From Bacillota bacterium (lineage in GTDB: Bacteria > Bacillota > Clostridia > Tissierellales > Sporanaerobacteraceae), in contig JAKPAR010000384.1 of the NCBI GenBank assembly GCA_029779375.1, positions 1 through 10,459 of the forward strand: a stretch of DNA of 10,459 bases. Direction: 5' to 3'. Made by a program: the position numbers and the translations under genes. How positions within the stretch are numbered: position 1 is the stretch's first letter; every line of letters begins with the position of its first letter. Below, in pieces: positions 6,264-10,459 of this stretch. The notes under the pieces are model-generated. The model did not search any database. It had not been told where the DNA came from and saw only the letters and a list, made by a program, of their open reading frames with translations.

Positions 6264-7619
6264 ATGATGGAAATATTAAAATCTTTAGTAGTTGATCTTC
6301 CTGAAGATGTAAAAAAAGCCGAATATCATGGAGATTTTAACAAAGCACTACATTTAATAGAACTCTACATGAATAGAAATATTCCTATTGTTCTTAAAAA
6401 TAGACTTACATATGAAAAAGACAGAATTCGAAGACTAAAAGAAGACTATATCTATAGCTATGATGAAGCACTAGAACTAGCTTCAAAAAAAATAAGTAAC
6501 TTTTCAAAAGATGAGCTAGAAATGATGAAAGACCAAGGCTATGCTGAATGGATTTACATCAATGGAGAAGTTAAATTCATCCACTCTTTTTTAGACAATA
6601 TGATAAAAGTCAATACAAGTCTTAAAGAAAGACTCATTGAAAAAGACAACGAAAATAGTGATAGCCAAATACTTTCAAAAACTGTAGAAGAAATGATGGA
6701 TGGAAAAGAAAAAAAATATTTCTTCCATTTAAAAACAGGCATCAAATTAAATGGAGAATACGCACGCATTGGAGAAACTGTAAGGGTACACATTCCTATA
6801 CCTCAAAATGCACAACAAATAAAAAATATAAAAATACTCAATACTTCTCATGAACCAAGATATATTTCACCAGAAAATTATCCTCAAAGAACTATATATT
6901 TTGAAAAAGAAGTAACAGGAGAAGAAATATTTACTGTAGAATATACTTATGAAAATCATGTGAAATATACAAAATTTGACCCAAATATAGTTTCAAAAGA
7001 ACAACCAAATTTCTATACTGAAGAAAGGCTTCCTCATATAAGATTTACACCATTTTTGGTTCAATTGGCTAATAAAATTGTAGAAAATGAAACTAATCCA
7101 CTATTAAAAGCAAGAAAAATATATGACTATATAACGCAAAATATCAAATATTCCTATATGCCTCAATATGCAACTATAATAAATGTTCCTGAGTACTGTG
7201 CTTACAACTTAAAAGGCGATTGTGGTGTACAAGCTCTATTATTTATAACTTTATGCAGAATTGTTGGAATTCCTTCAAGATGGCAATCTGGATTATATGT
7301 AAATCCATATTATATAGGATGTCATGACTGGGCTGAATTTTATATAGAACCTTATGGTTGGATTTTTGCTGATCCATCCTTTGGAGGAGGAGCTCTTAGA
7401 AATAAAAATGAGGCAAGATGGAATTTCTACTTTGGAAATCTTGATCCATTTAGAATGGTAGCTAATTCTGAGGTAAACTATGAATTCTTGCCAGCTAAAA
7501 AACATTTCAGACAAGATTTCTGCGACAATCAAGTAGGCGAAATAGAATACAATGATAGATTTTTAGAATCACAAGAATATGAAACTATACTTAAAATAAT
7601 AGATGCTCATGAAATTTAA
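6264..7619 (+). CDS. Transglutaminase-like (papain-fold) domain protein, cytosolic (451 aa)
   Basis: The C-terminal half is a bacterial transglutaminase-core domain, a papain-like fold that in bacteria usually acts as a peptidase, amidase or crosslinking enzyme. The triad is complete: C320 in KGDCGVQALLF, H354 in GCHDWAEFYI, and D370 in IFADPSFGGG, with the typical LCRIVGIPSRWQSG following the cysteine. Residues about 150-235 look like the beta-rich domain that often precedes this core (RVHIPIPQNAQQIKNIKI). Residues 1-150 are mostly charged and probably helical, and I do not recognise them. There is no signal peptide or membrane segment, so the protein is probably cytosolic. The SD GGGGGTG (6255-6261) precedes two adjacent ATGs at 6264 and 6267; the second has the better spacing. 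The gene is alone on its strand, divergent from the methyltransferase operon, and closed by a strong hairpin. The substrate is unknown. Confidence 0.87.
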   Translation: MMEILKSLVVDLPEDVKKAEYHGDFNKALHLIELYMNRNIPIVLKNRLTYEKDRIRRLKEDYIYSYDEALELASKKISNFSKDELEMMKDQGYAEWIYINGEVKFIHSFLDNMIKVNTSLKERLIEKDNENSDSQILSKTVEEMMDGKEKKYFFHLKTGIKLNGEYARIGETVRVHIPIPQNAQQIKNIKILNTSHEPRYISPENYPQRTIYFEKEVTGEEIFTVEYTYENHVKYTKFDPNIVSKEQPNFYTEERLPHIRFTPFLVQLANKIVENETNPLLKARKIYDYITQNIKYSYMPQYATIINVPEYCAYNLKGDCGVQALLFITLCRIVGIPSRWQSGLYVNPYYIGCHDWAEFYIEPYGWIFADPSFGGGALRNKNEARWNFYFGNLDPFRMVANSEVNYEFLPAKKHFRQDFCDNQVGEIEYNDRFLESQEYETILKIIDAHEI

Positions 7620-7620
7620 A

Positions 7621-7660
7621 TGAGTAAAATAGCGTGACAAATGCCACGCTATTTTACTCA
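7621..7660 (+). terminator. Strong hairpin terminator after the transglutaminase gene
   Basis: A perfect 16-bp inverted repeat (7621-7636 and 7645-7660) with an 8-base loop begins one base after the TAA stop. A T-rich stretch ending in TTTTT follows about 10 bases later on the plus strand, and a short T/A-rich run (TTTAAATTT) follows on the minus strand. It lies between convergent genes and could serve both, though it is about 120 bases beyond the end of the minus-strand gene. Confidence 0.8.
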
Positions 7661-7731
7661 TTAATTACTTTTTATAAAAACTAATCTAGCTAAATTTCCA
7701 CCATACTTCCACTCTTTTTTGCCACTCAAAT

Positions 7732-7753
7732 TTATTTATATCAATATAAATAA
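7732..7753. repeat. AT-rich palindrome downstream of the methionine sulfoxide reductase gene
   Basis: TTATTTATAT and ATATAAATAA are perfect 10-base inverted copies around a 2-base centre, about 30 bases past the minus-strand stop at 7782. The stem is all A/T with no T run following, so it is a poor terminator. The gap at 7661-7781 holds nothing else I can support. Confidence 0.4.
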
Positions 7754-7781
7754 GTATTTATTTCCAAGTATTTGACCATGC

Positions 7782-8282
7782 TTACAATATATTCTTCCAG
7801 TTTATGTATTTATTTAATATTTCAACAAATTTAATCAAATATTTTTCCTCTAGTTCAGTAAACCTTCCTACATAAGGACTATCTAAATCAAGAACTCCAT
7901 AAGGCACATCATCTTTGACAATAGGTACGACCAATTCTGATCTAGAAGCTTCATCACAAGCTATATGGCCTGGAAAAGCATGAACATCTTCAATTCTCTG
8001 TATAATTCTATTGGCTAAGCTAGTACCACACACTCCTTTTCCCATTTGAATTCTATTACAAGCTGGAAGTCCTTGAAAAGGTCCAAGAACCAATTCTTTA
8101 TCTCTCAATATATAAAATCCTGCCCAATTCAACTTATCTACACAAGCCATAACTATAGCAGAAGCATTAGAAAGATTGGCAATTTCATCTTGTTCCGAAC
8201 TCAATTGTCCTTTCAAAAGTATAAGCATATACTTATATTTTTCCTCATCTGTCATATTTTTTAAAGGCTCTAATTTAAACAT
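7782..8282 (-). CDS. Free methionine-(R)-sulfoxide reductase, GAF family (166 aa)
   Basis: A cytosolic GAF-domain enzyme (fRMsr, YebR/YtsP-like) that reduces free methionine-R-sulfoxide to methionine, as part of oxidative-damage repair. The three conserved cysteines, C75 (GLPACNRI), C85 (GKGVCGTSLA) and C109 (GHIACDEASRSE), are spaced 10 and 24 residues apart, exactly as C84, C94 and C118 in the E. coli enzyme. The acidic binding residues E116, D132 and D134 also fall at the equivalent spacing. HAFPGHIACD and VPYGVLDLDSP are strong family signatures, and the length is normal. The ATG at 8280-8282 has an AGGGGG SD at 8290-8295 that overlaps the stop of the glycosyltransferase, so the two genes are probably co-transcribed and may be translationally coupled. 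A peroxide-related role in an anaerobe fits, though that context is inferred. Confidence 0.94.
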   Translation of the reverse strand: MFKLEPLKNMTDEEKYKYMLILLKGQLSSEQDEIANLSNASAIVMACVDKLNWAGFYILRDKELVLGPFQGLPACNRIQMGKGVCGTSLANRIIQRIEDVHAFPGHIACDEASRSELVVPIVKDDVPYGVLDLDSPYVGRFTELEEKYLIKFVEILNKYINWKNIL

Positions 8283-8289
8283 TTGTATT

Positions 8290-8295
8290 CCCCCT
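8290..8295 (-). promoter_or_regulatory. Ribosome binding site overlapping the preceding stop codon
   Basis: AGGGGG on the minus strand shares position 8295 with the TGA stop (8295-8297) of the glycosyltransferase and lies 7 bases before the ATG of the sulfoxide reductase gene. Ribosomes ending one gene would release directly at the start of the next. Confidence 0.7.
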
Positions 8296-9506
8296 CAAAT
8301 TATTCTTTTAAAAATATTTTCCCAAGACATATTCTTTATATCTTGAAAAACTTCTTCATCTTCTACATATCCACATTTTTTAAACTCATCTATTTGCATC
8401 TTCATTGCGTTTCTTAGCCTTTCCTCAAATATATTAATCTCACTAATATCTGGTGTATCTGCATCTATCATACTGGGAAGTTTCACATATTTTACAATAC
8501 CACTACTATTTATATTGTATCCCAAAAAATTCCTAAGCCCAGGTATATCTGTTGCAACAACTCTAAGCCCACAGGCAAGAGCTTCAATTGTCACCAAGGA
8601 AAGCCCCTCATAAAAAGATGGAAGTACAAATATTTGGCTTTCCCGAAATAAATCTCCAAGAGTAGCTTGAGATACTTCTCCAGTAAATACAATTTTATTC
8701 TTAGATTTTTCTCCAGCACTTTTTATAACTTTTGCTTCTTTCCCACTTCCAGAACCTACAATATATAGTTCCATATCTTCCAATGTATCTAAGCTGTCAT
8801 AAGCTCCAATTAAAGATAGTACACCTTTAGAATAGCTTATTTTCCCTGCGTATATAAGTCTAATTCTATCTTCAACAAATTTTTTTCTTGATGGATAAAA
8901 TATATCTGAGTCAAATCCACCACCTATAACAGAAATCTTTTCCCTATCTATTCCGTAAATATCAACTATTTTTTCCTTTTGAAATTCATTTAGTGCAAAT
9001 ACATTGTCAATACCACTACATCCTTCTAAAACATATTCCCTATATTTAGAACACATTTCAAACTGTCTTATATCCGTACCATGGCATATAGAAACCAATG
9101 GGATATCTTGTGTAAGCTTCCTCACAAGAGAAGTAAGTATCCATAGATGATGGGATATAATAATGTCTGGCTTAAAGTCATTTAAAGCCTTCCTTATGCT
9201 TGTACTAAAAGCCTTTTCCCATTTTTGAAACATTTCATCGGTCATATCTTTATATCTAGTACTTTCATAAGGCATAACATCACTCATTCCCACTATGGGA
9301 AATGGAAGAGTTTCAGTATTAAATACCACAGGATAAAAATATTTTTCATCTATATTATCTAAAACTAAATCATCGTCTTTTGATATACCTGCTATAAGAC
9401 CTTGACTATACCCTTTCTTGCTAGCTTCATTCATAAGAGCTCTTAAATACACTCCACTTCCTGTTTTTCCTGGATACTGTGATATTATATGCAATATTTT
9501 CTTCAC
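8295..9506 (-). CDS. Family-4 glycosyltransferase, GT-B fold (403 aa)
   Basis: A cytosolic or membrane-associated retaining glycosyltransferase that uses a nucleotide sugar. The N-terminal Rossmann domain starts MKKILHIISQYP with a glycine-rich acceptor loop GKTGSGVYL (13-21), and CHGTD (141-145) sits near the interdomain cleft. The C-terminal domain has YAGKISYSKGVLSL (219-232), with basic residues that usually hold the diphosphate, VGSGSG (250-255), and the E-x7-E motif, E300 and E308, in SFYEGLSLVTIEALACG. The length is normal. The start is GTG at 9504-9506 with an AGAGGTGG SD at 9511-9518. No other envelope or polysaccharide gene is nearby, so the acceptor and sugar cannot be inferred. 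The neighbour downstream is the methionine sulfoxide reductase gene. Confidence 0.9.
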   Translation of the reverse strand: MKKILHIISQYPGKTGSGVYLRALMNEASKKGYSQGLIAGISKDDDLVLDNIDEKYFYPVVFNTETLPFPIVGMSDVMPYESTRYKDMTDEMFQKWEKAFSTSIRKALNDFKPDIIISHHLWILTSLVRKLTQDIPLVSICHGTDIRQFEMCSKYREYVLEGCSGIDNVFALNEFQKEKIVDIYGIDREKISVIGGGFDSDIFYPSRKKFVEDRIRLIYAGKISYSKGVLSLIGAYDSLDTLEDMELYIVGSGSGKEAKVIKSAGEKSKNKIVFTGEVSQATLGDLFRESQIFVLPSFYEGLSLVTIEALACGLRVVATDIPGLRNFLGYNINSSGIVKYVKLPSMIDADTPDISEINIFEERLRNAMKMQIDEFKKCGYVEDEEVFQDIKNMSWENIFKRII

Positions 9507-9598
9507 AAAACCACCTCTGATTTTAACTAAATACTTTCTTCAAATAAAACTTAAGAATTTCAGCCTTGTCCTTATTTTATAATACCACAAGATAATAG

Positions 9599-9626
9599 AA
9601 AAGCATCTACTTTTGTAGATGCTTTT
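9599..9626 (-). terminator. Bidirectional hairpin terminator after nrdG
   Basis: A perfect 12-bp inverted repeat (AAAAGCATCTAC at 9599-9610, GTAGATGCTTTT at 9615-9626) has a 4-base loop. The stem foot is A/T, so the RNA ends in a U run in both directions (TTTTT on plus, TTTT on minus). It begins 11 bases after the nrdG stop and separates nrdDG from the glycosyltransferase gene. Confidence 0.85.
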
Positions 9627-9637
9627 TACTATTTAAA

Positions 9638-10144
9638 TTAATCAAAAATAACCACTTCATTGTTCTTTAATGATTCTTTCACATCAATTATTCTCTGATT
9701 GGATGAACCTTTAAACTTCAACATCATGCTTTTCCTATTTATATCAAAAGGTCCATCAACCAGTATATCCGTTACATACAAAAGTTCTTTCCATCCAGGC
9801 CTTGTATCCATATATTTTAGTATTTCTTCATAAGTATACCCTGTATAAGTCATGATATTTAACCCCATAGCCTTAACTTTTTCTCCAAGTACTGCAAAAC
9901 TTTTGGCCTGTTCAAAAGGGTCTCCCCCACTAAAAGTAATACCATCTAGCAATGGGTTTTTCTTTATCATATCTAAAATATCTTCAATATCTATCAGCTG
10001 TCCACCTTCAAAAGAATGAGTTTGTGGGTTATGGCACCCAAGACAATGATGCTTACATCCTTGACTGAATACAGTCAATCTAATCCCTGGACCATCCACA
10101 ATGGACTCCTTTTCAATACCAGCAATTCTCAAATAAGTACTCAT
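9638..10144 (-). CDS. nrdG: Anaerobic ribonucleoside-triphosphate reductase activating protein NrdG (168 aa)
   Basis: A radical-SAM enzyme that installs the glycyl radical on NrdD, enabling oxygen-independent synthesis of deoxynucleotides. The iron-sulfur motif Cx3CxxC is C30, C34 and C37 in SQGCKHHCLGCHNPQTH (numbered from the chosen start). The SAM-binding SGGDPF is at 72-77, and SIVDGPGIRLTVFSQGC is a typical lead-in. The size fits the small activase of class III systems. The frame extends seven codons upstream to an ATG at 10165, but that extension contains the AGAGGTGG SD (10149-10156) and overlaps nrdD, so the ATG at 10142-10144 is preferred. The start lies 11 bases after the nrdD stop, with the SD overlapping that stop, pointing to coupled translation of the two subunits. 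Confidence 0.95.
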   Translation of the reverse strand: MSTYLRIAGIEKESIVDGPGIRLTVFSQGCKHHCLGCHNPQTHSFEGGQLIDIEDILDMIKKNPLLDGITFSGGDPFEQAKSFAVLGEKVKAMGLNIMTYTGYTYEEILKYMDTRPGWKELLYVTDILVDGPFDINRKSMMLKFKGSSNQRIIDVKESLKNNEVVIFD

Positions 10145-10155
10145 TTTACCACCTC

Positions 10156-10459
10156 TTATTTGCAAGAAAAATGTTTAACTCTATCTCTTTCTTCTGCCCT
10201 TTTCGCATCGTTAAATCTATCTAAAGTTCCTACAAGATATCCTGTGATACGACGAATTCTTTCAAACTTTATATCTCCCTCTTCCCTACCACATTTAGGA
10301 CAAGTATCTCCTATGATTCCTGTATACCCACAGACTGGATCTCTATCTACTGGATGATTTATAGAACCATAGCCAACACCCAATTCCTTCATGGCTCTTA
10401 TTATTTTTTCAAAGGCTTCTAAATTTTGGGTTGGATCTCCATCAACCTCTACATAAGTA
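10156..10459 (-). CDS. nrdD: Anaerobic ribonucleoside-triphosphate reductase NrdD, C-terminal part (runs off right edge)
   Basis: The last 100 codons of the class III ribonucleotide reductase catalytic subunit; the rest lies beyond the window. The visible part includes YVEVDGDPTQNLEAF, then SINHPVDRDPVCGYTG and GDTCPKCGREE, the zinc-ribbon region, with C43, C53 and C56 in fragment numbering. The glycyl-radical loop is RRITGYLVGTLDRFN, with the radical-bearing glycine most likely G73. The sequence ends KHFSCK. Where many NrdD proteins have a fourth cysteine (CxxC before GYTG), this one has Asp (DPVC); I believe several Firmicutes NrdD share this. The subunit works with NrdG, encoded directly downstream. 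The assignment is secure from the C-terminus alone. Confidence 0.95.
   Translation of the reverse strand, partial: TYVEVDGDPTQNLEAFEKIIRAMKELGVGYGSINHPVDRDPVCGYTGIIGDTCPKCGREEGDIKFERIRRITGYLVGTLDRFNDAKRAEERDRVKHFSCK

Noticed and set aside
6554..6793. Minus-strand open frame inside the transglutaminase gene
   Set aside because: Antisense shadow with no SD, no recognisable domain, and a Ser/Phe/Leu-rich composition.
4749..7660. Methyltransferase plus divergent transglutaminase considered as a defence island
   Set aside because: No nuclease, helicase, ATPase or integrase is present, base composition matches the neighbours, and there are no flanking repeats or attachment sites.
7661..7781. Short minus-strand frame of about 25 codons (containing GKKEWKYGG), considered as a gene remnant
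   Set aside because: It has no SD, no ATG, an upstream in-frame stop and no recognised family. It is too short to support as a gene or pseudogene.
9507..9598. Riboswitch or other structured leader before the glycosyltransferase gene
   Set aside because: Apart from the terminator hairpin that ends nrdG, I see no stable stem or conserved element in this gap, and no confident promoter boxes.

Overview
The window reads as chromosomal DNA of a low-GC, Gram-positive anaerobe in the Clostridia/Tissierellia range. The signs are strongly AT-rich genes with AGA/ATA-rich codon use, strong purine-rich Shine-Dalgarno (SD) sequences, frequent GTG and TTG starts, an oxygen-sensitive class III ribonucleotide reductase (nrdD/nrdG), and several peptidases typical of peptide-using anaerobes. 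The genus call is an inference. Coding density is high, no gene-free stretch exceeds about 165 bases, and I see no insertion sequence, phage gene, tRNA, rRNA or CRISPR array.

Left block (about 1-6172, all minus strand, so read right to left). A sigma-A-like promoter at 6144-6172 precedes an orphan beta-class DNA adenine methyltransferase (TTG start). It is followed by a PepD-type M20 dipeptidase, a small acidic DUF1292 protein with a His/Cys-rich head, and an M18 aminopeptidase (best start TTG). A hairpin lies just after the M18 stop. Beyond it come a Cof-type HAD phosphatase and the beginning of a secreted M1-family metallopeptidase (GTG start, signal peptide), which runs off the left edge. 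Two cytosolic peptidases plus one exported peptidase suggest a peptide-degradation neighbourhood.

Middle (6264-7660, plus strand). One divergent gene encodes a transglutaminase-like protein with a complete Cys-His-Asp triad and no signal peptide. It ends at a perfect 16-bp hairpin terminator.

Right block (7782-10459, minus strand). The 3' end of nrdD, with its glycyl-radical motif, is followed 11 bases later by nrdG and a bidirectional hairpin terminator. Next come a family-4 glycosyltransferase (GTG start) and a free methionine-(R)-sulfoxide reductase of the GAF family, whose SD overlaps the glycosyltransferase stop.

Most of the window is recognisable core metabolism. I found no convincing new multi-gene system. 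The points most worth a second look are the methyltransferase without a restriction partner at the head of a peptidase cluster, its unassigned C-terminal domain, the cytosolic transglutaminase with an unassigned helical N-terminus, and the hexanucleotide repeat encoding the acidic tail of the DUF1292 protein.
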